Origin: Heterocephalus glaber
Taxonomy: Eukaryota; Chordata; Mammalia; Rodentia; Bathyergidae
Direction: 5' to 3'
Assembly: GCF_000247695.1 (NCBI RefSeq)
Contig: NW_004624843.1
Location: forward strand, 5,672,604-5,736,603
DNA length: 64,000 nt
Numbering within the stretch: the stretch's first letter is position 1; each line of letters begins with the position of its first letter. The position numbers and the translations under genes were made by a program. Shown here in pieces: positions 11,256 to 21,909 of this stretch. Below the pieces are notes generated by a model. The model searched no databases, was not told the DNA's origin, and saw nothing but the letters and a program-made list of their open reading frames with translations.

Positions 11256-12749
11256 TCCTTGAGGTGAAAGGCAAGGATGGTGGGAATGAAGGTGTGAGTC
11301 GGGTGGGAAGCTGTGGGTGTAGAAGGAAGGGCCCTGTGGGTGGACGGATCTTGGATGTGGGTCTTGGACCGGTCTTAGGTGCTTAGAGACAAACGGGTCA
11401 AGGAATAAAGGGGCCGAGGTTGTGGACGGATCCCCCAGTGGACCCTGGTGGCTGTGAGCAGACAGCAGGGAGGAAGCAGGCACCAGGGTGCTGGAGGCTG
11501 GGAGGCCAGCAGGGGTCCCTCAGGAGAGGGCTGCCGGCGGCGGTGAGTTGCGCTGGCCCTGGGGCCCCGGGGCCTCCCCCCAGCCTGAGGCAGGCCAGAC
11601 ATCCTCAGGGCCATGCTGGCTGGAGAATGAAAACAGGAAGGGCAGCTCTTGTCATCACGACCACCCCACGCCTGGCGTGGCTCGCTCGAAGGGACCTGTC
11701 GTGCGTCCCTCTGGGGGTGGGAGGCTCTGTGGGCTCCTGTCCCAGAAGGACGGCGGCCGCAGCTTAGAGCCAGGCCCTCCAGTGAGAGGAGGAGCCCAGG
11801 TGGAAAGTGATAGAAACCCACCAAGCTCCTGCAGCCCCAGTGTGGCCCTCAGGGCTCAGCTCCCGGGAGAGGGGATTGTTGGCCTGAGCTGGGGACGAGA
11901 CCTGGACATGGGAGTGGGGAGCGGGGTCGCTGTGTGTGCAGTAGGTCGGAGTTTGCCCCTAAGCCCAGGACTGAAGGCGCCCAGCTTTGGGATTCAAGGG
12001 GCAGCGTTCACCTCTGGCCCCCAGAAATCTGCTGGTACTGAACGGTGGCCCCTCGGTGGGGCCGTGCCCAGCCACTGAGGAGGTGTGAGCTGACTGGCCA
12101 CCCCGGACCCTGCTGTGCTGCAGGAAGAATGTCACCCTCAGCCAGCTTGCCCCGTGGGGACGTCCAGCCTGCAGTGGAGCTGGGGCCAGTCCTATCCTGA
12201 GCCCTCGGGCCCCTGCACATCTCCAAGCCAAGTTCAGGCACGGAGGAGCCAGCATTGCTTATGGAAATGCTGGCCCCTAGGAAACGGGTTTCATGGAGTC
12301 AGGGAGCTGTCCCTGGACTCTCAGAGTCTTGGTGGGGCCGGGCACCAGGCTGCTGGTGTCTGAAGGCCTCCCATGGGGGAGGGGAGGGGTGGACGGCCCC
12401 TGCCATCCATTTGGCTTTGGCCGCTGCTGGCTATGTGGGGGTGGGAGGGAAGTCAGGCAGCCCAAGGGCAGACCAGAAGGCTCAGGGGTGTGACTAGGAC
12501 GCAATCCCACATGGGCCCTCCTTGGGCGAGTCCCTGCTGGCCGAGCCACTTTGCTCTAGAAGCCAGCCATGCATCTCTTGGTGATGAGGCAGCCGTGCCC
12601 CGCCCCCCAGGCAGGACTTTGGGTCACTCGGGGTGCTGTTGAAGGCTGGGACCCATCACAGGGAAACCAAGGGCTGGAGAGGCGGAGGGAGGGGCCAGCA
12701 CCCAGCGGCCAGCCGCTGGGAAGGTGGATGCTGGGCCTCTGTTCTCTCT
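11256..12749. other. GC-rich upstream flank of INPP5D, nothing recognised
   Basis: 1.5 kb of unique GC-rich sequence next to the promoter. It is free of SINEs and may hold distal regulatory sites, but I cannot point to a defined one. Confidence 0.4.
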
Positions 12750-12907
12750 TGGTTTCTGTAACGAGGAAGTTCTCTGCAGTGCAGTTTCCTTTCCCTCACT
12801 GAGCGCCTGAAACAGGAAGTCAGGCAGTCAGCGAAGCTGGTGGAAGCAACAGAGGTGACCGGAGGGGACAGGCGGCAGGTCCCTGGTGCAGGAGACCCAC
12901 TCCCACC
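12750..12907 (+). promoter_or_regulatory. INPP5D: INPP5D proximal promoter and 5'UTR, ETS/IRF-rich, TATA-less
   Basis: The 160 bases before the start codon have no TATA box. They contain GAGGAAGT at 12763-12770 and CAGGAAGT at 12813-12820, both ETS (PU.1-type) cores. Positions 12785-12794 read TTTCCTTTCC, which on the minus strand is a perfect ETS-IRF composite element (GGAANNGAAA). This set fits a myeloid/lymphoid promoter driven by PU.1 with IRF4 or IRF8. The stretch just before the ATG resembles the SHIP1 5'UTR of other mammals (for example the GAAGCTGGTGGAAGCA block). The exact start site and factor use are inferred. Confidence 0.7.
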
Positions 12908-13041
12908 ATGGTCCCTGGCTGGAACCACGGCAACATCACCCGCTCCAAGGCGGAGGAGCTGCTGTCCAGGGCTGGCAGGGATGGCAGCTTCCTGGTGCGC
13001 GCCAGCGAGTCCATCTCCCGGGCGTTTGCACTCTGTGTGCT
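12908..13041 (+). CDS. INPP5D: INPP5D coding exon 1: start and first half of SH2 domain
   Basis: The start codon at 12908 sits in an ideal Kozak context (CCCACCATGG). The exon encodes residues 1-44 plus two bases of codon 45, beginning MVPGWNHGNITR. It carries the SH2 signature with the phosphotyrosine-binding arginine at residue 31 within SFLVRAS (the FLVR motif). The donor is CT|GTGAGT. Residue 4 is Gly, where human SHIP1, as I recall it, has Cys. No upstream in-frame ATG competes. The exon begins the SH2 fold that binds phosphorylated ITIM/ITAM tyrosines, and it is split from exon 2 by a 14.8-kb intron. Confidence 0.97.
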
Positions 13042-14640
13042 GTGAGTACCCTCATCCTCCTGGGCCCAGGTGCCTGGCGAGAGGCCACCGAGGACCCATT
13101 TCGGGGTGGGGGGAGCCAGCTAGGGGCTGGGGTGGCCTGTCCTGATGTCACGGGATTCAGTGGCCCAACTTGCAAATGCCACCACATTTTCTGGGGAGTC
13201 CGGCAAAGGCTCCTGGGACCTGGGCCTTGGGGTTCAGGGAGCTGCTTCTGGGGCTCTCAGAGCCACTCCGGGCCTGGCCATGAGCCGAGGTCCTGGGGAC
13301 TTCCCTGACAGCAGGAGGTCCCCACGGAGGTGGGTGTGCTAGCTGGTGGCTTGCTGAGCTCAGGCGTTGGTAGAGGTGCCCAGCTCAGAACCCTGGGAAG
13401 GGCTCCGTGCGGAGGACCCATTCCTGTGCCCAGGCCGTGGGGCCCAGAGAAAGCCACTCTTTGGGGAGCTGGGAGTCTGGGGTAGGTTTCAGTTCACCCT
13501 GAAGTTGCTTTCTGGGCCCCAAGTGCAGAGGAAGTCACAATCACCCCGAAAGCTGCTCTGCTCACATGGGCCCTGGCACCTTCCTCACCTCCCAGCTGTG
13601 CCCTCACCCCCTGCATCCCCCGGGGGCTCCCCCACCCCGTCCAGCTGGGGGACATTGCTGAATGTGCTCCTTGTCCCAGCAACAGGGAAGCAGCTGCTGG
13701 CCAGTGGTTCCTTTTCAGCACCCACTTCTTGTCCTGTTGGGAGGGAGGCCGGGCCCTGTGGTCTAACCACGTTCCGATCAGTGCCAGGCACAGTCAGGAA
13801 GGGTGTGTCCACCCAGAGGCCTCAGGTGGTGTCCCTGGGCTGCAGAAAGATCCCTCTGGCCAGCCAGGGCCCTGCTCCAGGAAGGAGGGAAGTGGGTGAC
13901 GGAGCACAGCCCTGCTGTTCTGAGCTGACTCACCGAAGAGCTGCTGGGCTAAGCAGCATTTGGCCCCTTCCATTCCTGAGACGGCCTGCGGTGCCTGTGA
14001 GCCCCTGGAGAAGGGGCTGGGGTGAAGGATGTGAGGCTCAGGAGACCCAGGAGAAGGGAGAAGGCAGCCTTGGGGACCCCCGTGCACAGCTTTCAAAGGG
14101 GCAGGCAGCTCTGCTTCCACACCTCCTGGCTCAGCCTGTGCCCACTGCCTCTCTACATCTCTCTGCGGCCCCGTGGGATGTGGCCATGGCCACTGCTATT
14201 TGCCATGGGGTCTGTGTCATGTCCTCAGCTTTCGGGTGGATCCTGGGTCCCTCTGATGCCAAGCTAGTCTGGGGCCACAGCAAGCAGCCTCTGCCAATGG
14301 CCCTGACTCTGCAGGGAGCAGGTGGAGCCCTTAGGTGTTGGAGCTTTTGTCCATAGCTGCCCTCCTAGCTGGTGGCAAAACTGGCACCCAGGCCTGGGTC
14401 TCATATGGATTCCTCCACCTCCCCTGTCACCGGCTGCTCACCACCCTGTCCGACCAAGCCTGGACGTCTCAGGGTTTCAGGCTCCCTTTCTCCTCTGGCC
14501 CTGGGGGGAGCCACCCTTTCTGAATAGTGCAGTACACTGTAGAACTGGGGATACCTCAGACCAGCAGACTGTTCGCAATCCTGGAAGACATCACACCCTT
14601 GATTTTGCCAATTAAGGAGATATGAAAACTAAAACCTAAA
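13042..14640. other. INPP5D: Intron 1, 5' part, SINE-free
   Basis: About 1.6 kb after exon 1 with no interspersed repeat. It is GC-rich with a long frame at 13367-14356 that has no recognisable domain and no splice context. Being SINE-free next to the promoter, it is a plausible regulatory stretch, which is an inference. Confidence 0.4.
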
Positions 14641-14782
14641 CCAGACCTGGTAGCACACGCCTGTGATCCTAGCTCTCAGGAGGCTGAGGCAGGAGAATCA
14701 TTTCGAGGTCAAGGCCAGCCTGAACTATATAGCAAGATCTTATCTCAAAAAACCAAAAAGCAAATAAACAAACAAACCCCAA
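14641..14782 (+). mobile_element. B1 SINE
   Basis: ACCTGGTAGCACACGCCTGT, GGCTGAGGCAGGAGAATCAT, and an AAATAAACAAACAAAC-rich tail. Confidence 0.85.
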
Positions 14783-14784
14783 AA

Positions 14785-15150
14785 TGTAAGGCAGCCACAA
14801 AGACTCCCTCTTCTGCTCTGGCAACGTCCGTAGGGGGAAGGACTCTAAGCCCCACTCCCCAGGCCCCAAGCCCTCATCCACCCTGGTCCACCATGGTGAG
14901 GGGACGACACCGGGGCCTCCAGCTGCCGGCTTAGGCATTCAGAGCTCCGAGTGCTGAGCCTGGACTCGTAGCAGAAGCCTGTGTGTGAGGAGGAGACTCG
15001 ATTTGACTACGACTGGGAACTGGAGCCGGGGTTGCAGGAAGACAAGGCTGCCATTCAGTGCCACCCACGTGACTTGGGCGTGCACTTTGGCCCCACACCC
15101 TTCATTTCCTCAAGAGAGGTCAGCACTGTCGCCTTCCCCCGGGCAGGGAA
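14785..15150. other. Intron 1, nothing recognised
   Basis: Unique sequence with no exon or repeat seen. Confidence 0.4.
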
Positions 15151-15156
15151 GCTTTG

Positions 15157-15216
15157 ATGTAGACAGCCAGACCCTGCCTCAAAAAAAAAAAAAAGAAGAA
15201 AAGAAGCAAAAAGAAA
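15157..15216 (+). mobile_element. B1 SINE 3' end fragment
   Basis: Only the final GCCAGACCCTGCCTC and an A/G-rich tail (AAAGAAGAAAAGAAGC) remain. Confidence 0.45.
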
Positions 15217-15219
15217 GCT

Positions 15220-15745
15220 TTGATCTCTCCTTGGCAGTGTAGAAACCCTGCTGGGGGTGCCTGGGGCTGCATGCTGGGCACAGACTGCGGGGCTGCGGAC
15301 CCTGTAGACCACTCGTGGTCTGAGTCCAGCTCTGCCATCTGTGCACAGGGCTCAAGGGCGTGAGAGGTGGCAGGACTGTGTCTTCCCCACGGTCTCCCTC
15401 GGGTCCCCTCTAGGGTCAGCCGGGGCCAGGGTCTGTGGGCCCTGCCCTGACATCAGTGCCGTGGAGGGAAGACATCACGAGGCCCTCAGGCCCATGCCCT
15501 CCTCCCCTGCCATAGGGACCACGCAGCCTTCACAGGTCACCTGGGCACAGTGATGGGGGTCAGGATCCGTCCAGGAACAGGAGCAGATGCCCGGGCTTGG
15601 TGGCCTTGGCATACAGCAGGAAAGTGAAAAAGTATGAGAGGGCTGAGTGTTCACAGTCTTATAAACGACAGTGCCAGGACTTGCACATACAGTGGTGTTG
15701 TCTTCGTTGTTGTTGCTGCTGCTGCTCCAGCTACTGCTGTTGCTA
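15220..15745. other. Intron 1, nothing recognised
   Basis: Unique sequence ending in a TTG/CTG-rich simple run at about 15700-15750 (TTGTTGTTGCTGCTGCTGCT). Confidence 0.45.
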
Positions 15746-15749
15746 TTGT

Positions 15750-15930
15750 TTTGCTGTACTGAGCATTGAACACAGGGCTTTCACGTGAGCTACAACCCCA
15801 ACGCTTTTTGAAATTTATTTTGAGACAGGGTCTTGCTAAGTTCCCCAAGCTGGGCTCGCGTTTGCTGTCCTCCTGCCTCAGCCTCCCAGAGTAGCTGGCA
15901 TTACAGGCATGCGCTTCCACACTTGGCTTT
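15750..15930 (-). mobile_element. B1-dID dimeric SINE
   Basis: On the minus strand a B1 monomer (left end read as AGGCATGCGCTTCCACACTT) is followed by an ID-type half whose complement reads CTGAGCATTGAACACAGGGC and GAGCTACAACCCCAACGC. Confidence 0.7.
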
Positions 15931-15934
15931 GAAC

Positions 15935-16615
15935 ACTGTTCCTGAAAGAAAGGCAGAAGAGCCCTTAGGGTGAAGGCTTGGAGAGGGAGTTCTGGTGTGG
16001 GAGCCATGGGGAAGAGACTTGGGGTCACCAACAGCCAGCAGAGTCCTGAGTCACACATCCCCAGTTCCCTTCCAGAGCTCCTGCCAAGTTTCAGCGCTCA
16101 CGAATTCTTTGATGCAAATGCACTGGCTGGCTGCTTCCCTTATCTGGCATTGCCCAGTTACATCAGACAACAAGCCAGTGTGGTCCATTCAGGCCCACTG
16201 CTGCATTTCCTTTCTGCAGGACAGGAGGGAATCTAGGTGAAGAGATGTTCAAGTCTCTGCAGGCTTCCTGTGGCCACGCCCAGCACCCGGGGCAAGCCTG
16301 CCCTGCAGTGTAGGCACTGCCTTAGGTGCTTTGCCTGTTCGCCTACTGGACAGCTCAAACCGCCTGTGTGTGGACAGCGGCAGGCCTGGATTGAATGGCC
16401 CTATCTCACCGGGACACCGAGCCCAGCCACATGATGAGCTGGGGCTCCAGCCAGGCCTTCCTGCCCTGCCCAGACCTGGGGCAGCTCCTCTGCCCTCCTC
16501 CACTCGCACTGACTCTAGCCATCCTTAGGGTGAGGCTCTGGACTGGCTGGTGGGATGCCTGGCATTTGAGATGCTAACCTTCCTGCCAACCCTGTGTCCT
16601 TGCTGGTAAAGCCAG
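15935..16615. other. Intron 1, nothing recognised
   Basis: Unique sequence with no exon or repeat seen. Confidence 0.4.
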
Positions 16616-16776
16616 GATAATGTTGTCCATTCACTGGTTATTCTTGAAGTTGATGCATAATTCACATACCATAGCATCACCCTTTGCGTTCTAGTGTACA
16701 ATTCAGTGGGTTTTTTTTTTTTAATACAATGACAAGGTTGTACAATCAACACCATGTAACTGCAGAATTTTGTTTA

Positions 16777-16800
16777 CTATCTATCTATCTATCTATTTAT
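16777..16800. repeat. (TATC)n microsatellite
   Basis: About five CTAT units at the junction of the L1M and the B1 poly-T end. Confidence 0.7.
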
Positions 16801-16949
16801 TTTTGGTTTTTGAGATAGAGTCTTGCTATGTAGCTCACACAGGTCTTGAACTCACTTTATGGCCCAGGCTGGCCTTGAGCTCATGGTGATCCTCCTGCCT
16901 CTGCCGCCCTAATGCTGGAATTACAGCTGTGCACCACCATACCTGGCTA
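16801..16949 (-). mobile_element. B1 SINE inside L1M
   Basis: Full-length minus-strand B1 with both duplicated blocks (CTCACACAGGTCTTGAACTC and CCCAGGCTGGCCTTGAGCTC), inserted in the older L1M. Confidence 0.88.
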
Positions 16950-17754
16950 ATTGCCTGTGCCCATTAGCACTTGCTCCCTATTCACCCTCCCCCCAGACTC
17001 TGGTAGCATCCAATCAACCTACTTCTGTGTCTAGTGATTTGTCTATTCTAGGTATTTTTAATACATGGAATTATATAGTATGTGGCCTGGGGTGCCTGAA
17101 TTCATTCAGTTAGCATAATAACTTTCAGGTTTCTCTGTTCTGCTGTTAAATCAGTCGTTCTGTGACTAACAATCCTTTGTATGGATTAACTACATTTTGT
17201 TTGTTCATTCATCACTTGAGGCGCAATTGTGTTCTTCCTGTGTTTTGGCTATTGTGAACAACACTGCTGTGAACAAGCATTGCACAGATATGTGTTTACA
17301 GTAGTGTTTACAGTTGGCAAATACCTAGGGGTGGAATTGCTGGGTTCCGTGGTAGTTTTGTGTTTAACATTTTGGGCAGATGGTGGGCTGTTTTAGAGAA
17401 TGTAGCACCATTTTACACTCTTACTAGCCACCTATGCGGGTGCTGATCTCCCCACATCCTCCCCAGCACTTGTTCTTTTTATTATAGCTGTCCTACTGGG
17501 TGTGAAGTGGCGTCCTACTGCAGTCTACATTTGCATTTGTCTGATGGTTAATGATGTTGAACGTTTTTTGACAAGCTTATTGACTATGTGATGTCTTATT
17601 TGAAGAAATGTCTGTTCAGATGCATTGTACATTTGAAGAACAGAGTCATTTGTCTTTGTGTTGCTGTCCCTGGGTCATCGAGGGGAGAAGATGGGAGGAT
17701 ATGAGGACATGGCAAACATCCAGCAAACCCTCCGCATGTATAAAATACAGCTCA

Positions 17755-17877
17755 TTTTTATTTTTGAGACAGAGTCTCGCTATGTAGCCCAGGCTGGCCT
17801 CAAACTTGAGGCAATCCTCCTGCCTCAGCCTCTTTTGTGCTGGGATTACAGGTGTGTGCCACCACGCTCTCTTGGCT
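17755..17877 (-). mobile_element. B1 SINE
   Basis: TTTTTGAGACAGAGTCTCGC, AATCCTCCTGCCTCAGCCTC and GCTGGGATTACAGGTGTGTG. Confidence 0.88.
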
Positions 17878-17879
17878 AC

Positions 17880-18380
17880 GATTTTTTATGAACTAAAAAG
17901 TGACTTCCCAGATGCCTCCAGGAGACTGAGCTGTCACTCGGCCTCCTCCGAGGAAGCACAAGGAGATGGAGACAGGAGGAAGACTGGGGTGATGCAGGAG
18001 TGGCTGCAGCTGCTGGGGACTGCTGAGGCCTGGGAGCCAGAGGAGGGCATGGCACGGAGGCAGGGAAGGGTGCCTGTGGACCCCAGAGAACTCCACATGA
18101 AGACCGAGTGCTGAGTACCCTGTGGTTCCAGTTCTGATCTAGGGGGAGGGGTGAGAATGCTAAAGAAGACGGCAGAGCACAGAGCTCCACAAGGAAGGGG
18201 AACGTTCCCCGGGGGTGGTGACAGCTGCAGCAGCTCCCGCACCCCAGGGGACAAGAGAGCTGAGCAGGTGTGGGGTTCCAGCCTGTCACGTGTGTGGGAG
18301 CAGACCTCTGGGGTCTGAGTCTGGCTCTGCCATCTTGCAAAGTCTCCTGTGCTCCATGCACACTTTTTTCGTCCCCTTTA
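17880..18380. other. Intron 1, nothing recognised
   Basis: Unique sequence. Overlapping open frames on both strands lack any domain. Confidence 0.4.
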
Positions 18381-18382
18381 TA

Positions 18383-18510
18383 TATTTTTTTGTTTTTGAG
18401 ATGATCTCTCCCTATACAGTTCAAGGTGGCTTTGAACTCACAGTGATCCTCCTGCCTCAGCCTCCTGGGTGCTAGGATTACAAGTGTACATACACCACCA
18501 TGCCCAGCAT
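18383..18510 (-). mobile_element. B1 SINE
   Basis: TTTGAACTCACAGTGATCCT, CTCCTGGGTGCTAGGATTAC and CACCACCATGCCCAGC. Confidence 0.85.
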
Positions 18511-18965
18511 TTTTGTTCCCTTTAATAGGAAACTATCATATTAACAAATATTTGGTTTCAATTATGGATTGTAAGTTACACTGCAGAGGGCTGGCCTCCA
18601 AAGCATATAATCATATAAATATATTAATATAAGATATATATTATGTAATGTACTATCTAGACTCATCACTACTGTCTGAGGTTTCTAGCAACATTAGCAT
18701 TTTTTCCCAATGAGTTAGAATTTTACCCTAAATATCGCACTTAGTGAGTGTGTAGAATTAAATGATGTGCCATACTTCATGGTCCAATTCTTCTATTTAA
18801 ATTACCCATGATGTCTTGCTGTTATAAACAAGTCCGTGGTGAAGGTCTTCATGTAGTGATGTTATTCACATTTCTGGTTATGAGTTCCTAAGGATGACAT
18901 TACTGTATGGAAGGACAGGAACATTTTTAAGGCTTTTGATACAGAATGACAAATTGCTTTCCAGA

Positions 18966-18990
18966 TTCAATCCCTGGTACCAAAAAACAA
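18966..18990 (+). mobile_element. ID SINE micro-fragment (25 bp) with 15-bp target duplication
   Basis: TTCAATCCCTGGTACC plus a short A tail, the extreme 3' end of an ID element. It is flanked by identical 15-base copies AAATTGCTTTCCAGA at 18951-18965 and 18991-19005. Confidence 0.85.
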
Positions 18991-19671
18991 AAATTGCTTT
19001 CCAGAAATTTTGTTCCAATTTATGCTCCAACATGCAGTAGAAGAGAGTGCTCACCTCATTCCAATATCTTTATTCTGCATACTTTTATTTAAAAATGTAC
19101 TAAGTTGGAAGGTGAAATGTGTTGATTCGGGTTCATTTTGATTGGCAGTGGATCACAGCCACATCAAGCTGACTTTTTAGGATTCTTGACCTTGATAATT
19201 CCCCTTTCCTGAATGGTCTGTTCAATTCTCTGCCGTTTTTCTTCTATTCAAGTTATGGATTTTCTATTATCCGCTTATATGGATTATTGATATCATATTT
19301 GTTGCAAATATTTTCACTACACTTTGCCTTTAAACTTTACCCTTTTTTTGACATTCAGAGATTGTAAATTTTTGCAAAGCTTCTCCATTTCTTCCATTTG
19401 TGATTTCTCCCTTTGACTTTCAAGGAGGAGGGTTCCTCTACACACACATTCACTTTTCCTTCCTGGGGGAGACAGGAGGGTCAGGACAGACTCCAGGTAA
19501 GAGATGTGTCTTCTCTTACGAGTTTCACCAGGCCTGTCTTCCCCAACTAAAAACCAATTCTGAGAGGTCTGCATGGCAGAAGGAGTGGGTGCATTGAGTA
19601 GAAACTGTGTATGATGTGCTTAGCTCTGCATTTGGCAAAAACAAATGAGTAGTTATGGGCCACTCCTGGTT

Positions 19672-19758
19672 TTTTTTTCCCCTCTGGTACTGGGGATAGA
19701 ACTCAGGACCTTGTGCTTACAAGCCACGCGCAGTGCCACTGAGCTAAATCCCCAGCCC
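19672..19758 (-). mobile_element. ID-type SINE
   Basis: TGGTACTGGGGATAGAACTC, CACTGAGCTAAATCCCCAGC. T-run at left. Confidence 0.85.
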
Positions 19759-19950
19759 TGTTTTTGTTGTTTTATGTTGGACCCTTCAATCTCACTGGAA
19801 TCAGTTTAATGAATGGTATAAGATAAAGATCTATGGGTATTTTCTCAAGTAACCATCTTTACTCAGACCTCACACTGAGTAATTCATTCCCCTTGATTCT
19901 ATTCCTTTCCCTTTGTGAATCCTTTTTTTTAACCATATATTAATAAACTC

Positions 19951-20045
19951 TTTTTTTTTTTTTTTTTTTTGGTACCAGGGATCAAACTCAGGACCTTTCG
20001 TTTGTGAGGCAGGCAGCAGAACCACTGAACTAAATCCCCGGCCCT
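19951..20045 (-). mobile_element. ID-type SINE
   Basis: A run of about 22 T, then GGTACCAGGGATCAAACTCA and CTAAATCCCCGGCCCT. Flanks TAATAAACTCTTTT and AATTAACACTTTT look like a decayed target duplication. Confidence 0.85.
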
Positions 20046-20246
20046 AATTAACACTTTTATAACCCTTTCATGCCTGTTTATTCTTTTCGATGTGTCATAC
20101 CTATAGCATACCAAATCCCTCTATCATAATTTTACAAAATACTAGATTTCAAGATTTTCATATTATTTTCAAGTATTCTTCCAAGTGAGCCAGATAATAA
20201 TTTTGTCAAGTTGGAAAAAAATCCTACTCTTGGGCCTTTGATTTGA

Positions 20247-20330
20247 TTTTTTTTTTCCCCCGGTACCAGGAATTGAACTCAGGACCTTGCACTTGTCAGG
20301 CAGACGTGGCACCGAGTTACATCCCCAGCC
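20247..20330 (-). mobile_element. ID-type SINE with 16-bp target duplication
   Basis: GGTACCAGGAATTGAACTCA and GAGTTACATCCCCAGCC. Identical TGGGCCTTTGATTTGA copies lie immediately on both sides (about 20230-20245 and 20331-20346). Confidence 0.9.
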
Positions 20331-20662
20331 TGGGCCTTTGATTTGAATAGCATGAAATCCAAATATAATTTGTGAAAGTTGACATTTTAGTAATATCCAG
20401 TCTTCTTAGCAATACATACAATGGTCTCTGATTATAATTTTGTAACTTTTTCAATATAGATCCTGTATATTTCTTGTTATGATTTCTTTTGATTACTTTA
20501 TATTTTTGCTACTTTGGGAAATGATTCCTTTTTCCCCAAAGATACTGGCTTATGGTAACTGGTTACCTGCAGGGATGTCTTTTATTTTGTCCCTTCACCC
20601 ATTCTGCATTATTTCAAATTATTTCCCAGTTGCTTCTTTATGATTTTCTTGATAGACTCTTG

Positions 20663-21198
20663 TAGAGGAAGTGCGATTGCAAAATACGGTGAATATTTAA
20701 ACTTTAAAAATGTATTACAGTAAAAGATACATTGTCATTAATCCCCCTTACTTCAATCCCTTCACTCTTGCCACTTTCTGAAGCAACTCTGGAAGTGCTC
20801 TTTCCTGAGTGTCTTTAGTTGCGCTGTTGTCTCTGTCTCAATGTCCTGAATCGAATCAAAATGTTGATCTTTCGTGGTCATTTTGATTTTGGGGAAGAGC
20901 CGGAAGTTGCCTGGTGCCAAATCTGGTGAGCAAGCGGATGAGGACACAGCGTCGTATTTTTACGAGCTTCCTTTGTGTTGGATGGCGCTTGTAATGTTTT
21001 TTTTTTAATCACATCTCATAAAGTCATTAAGGAAAGAGGACTCCAGAACTGCTTCAGCAAGTGACCACAATGATGGGATGAGTGTATTTGAAGCGAGGAG
21101 AAATATCTTGAGGGGGATTCATGGCAATGTGTCTTTTACTGTAACACAGTTCTTTTTTTAAATGTAGCCATTCACCATATATTTAATCACCCCTCGTA
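20663..21198 (-). mobile_element. Foldback mariner-family DNA transposon (copy 1)
   Basis: A 536-bp non-autonomous element flanked by TA. The left arm (20663-20804) and right arm (21031-21198) are inverted copies of the same mariner 3' end. Both carry the motif for AATGGCAATGTGTCTTTTAC and end in a CCTCGTA-type terminus. The middle encodes a minus-strand transposase C-terminal fragment at 20762-20947 with the SPDLAP motif that holds the last catalytic Asp of mariner transposases. It is not functional. Confidence 0.8.
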
Positions 21199-21204
21199 TC
21201 TACT

Positions 21205-21785
21205 AATTATCATTTTGTGGGATCCTTCCAAACACATACAACTCTTATTCAGATTTCATAACTTTTACACTGGCTGGTATTTCTAAAACAGTTCAGTGGA
21301 CAATGTTGGGGAAAGAAATGATCTAACCTAGGGAGGAGTCCTGTGAGACTCTCTTGTGGCCCTGGGTGGAGGAACCAGTACAGCCTTGTCACCTGCTGAG
21401 AACCACACTAAAGTCAGCTGCTTGTCATGTCAAGGAGGGAGCTCTCTTTTCCTACGAATACATATTTCTGAAGGACTGAGTAGCATCTCATCAAATGTTC
21501 TTTGTGTGTCTACTGTGATACTTCTAGTGGGCATAATAGTTTCTTCTTACATATTTTCTAATATTAAACTATTTTTACCTGACTAAAATGACCTATTCCT
21601 AATTATGACCATTTTAACTGTACTCTGGATATCATTTTTATATATCATACTTATTATATTTTATTTCTATCTAAATAGGTATGGGTGATTTGGTCGTGTT
21701 ATAGTTTAAGAGTCGTATAAGTTCTTTAAGTATCTTGGAACCATTTATAGAGTGCCATCATTATCTAATTCTTGAATTTTTTTAA
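21205..21785. other. Intron 1 AT-rich stretch, probably old repeat remnants
   Basis: Low GC with no clear family. It may continue the older L1 cut by the mariner. Confidence 0.35.
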
Positions 21786-21789
21786 TTTT

Positions 21790-21909
21790 GATTTTTTGAG
21801 TCAGGGTCTCACTATGTATGTAGCCCAGGCTGGCCTTGACCTTACAGTGATCCTCCTGTCTGGGCCTCCCAAGAGCTAGGATTGCAGAAGTATACCACCA
21901 CACCCAGTT
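21790..21909 (-). mobile_element. B1 SINE
   Basis: GAGTCAGGGTCTCACTATGT, CAGTGATCCTCCTGTCTGGG and CACCACACCCAGTTT. Confidence 0.85.

Larger units (their letters stand above)
16618..17645 (-). mobile_element. Old L1M element, antisense, interrupted by a B1
   Basis: A near-continuous antisense L1M 3' region: GCATAATTCACATACCATAG, GTGTACAATTCAGTGG, then after the B1 TTTGTCTATTCTAGGTATTT, CTAGGGGTGGAATTGCTGGG, CACCATTTTACACTC, and GATGGTTAATGATGTTGA. It predates the inserted B1. Confidence 0.8.
18780..20660 (-). mobile_element. Ancient L1M region, antisense, with SINE insertions
   Basis: A run of antisense old-L1 ORF2-like sequence: TGACAAATTGCTTTCCAG, ATTTGTTGCAAATATTTTCA, CTGGAATCAGTTTAATGAAT, then GTTGACATTTTAGTAATATC. 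It is cut by three minus ID SINEs and one ID micro-fragment. No intact frame remains. Confidence 0.6.

Noticed and set aside
13367..14356. A 329-codon open frame in intron 1
   Set aside because: GC-rich composition yields long frames on both strands here. No domain, no Kozak start and no splice context, and it lies inside the INPP5D intron.
20762..20947. Transposase-like open frame on the minus strand
   Set aside because: Only the last part of a mariner transposase remains, inside a non-autonomous foldback element. It cannot be active.
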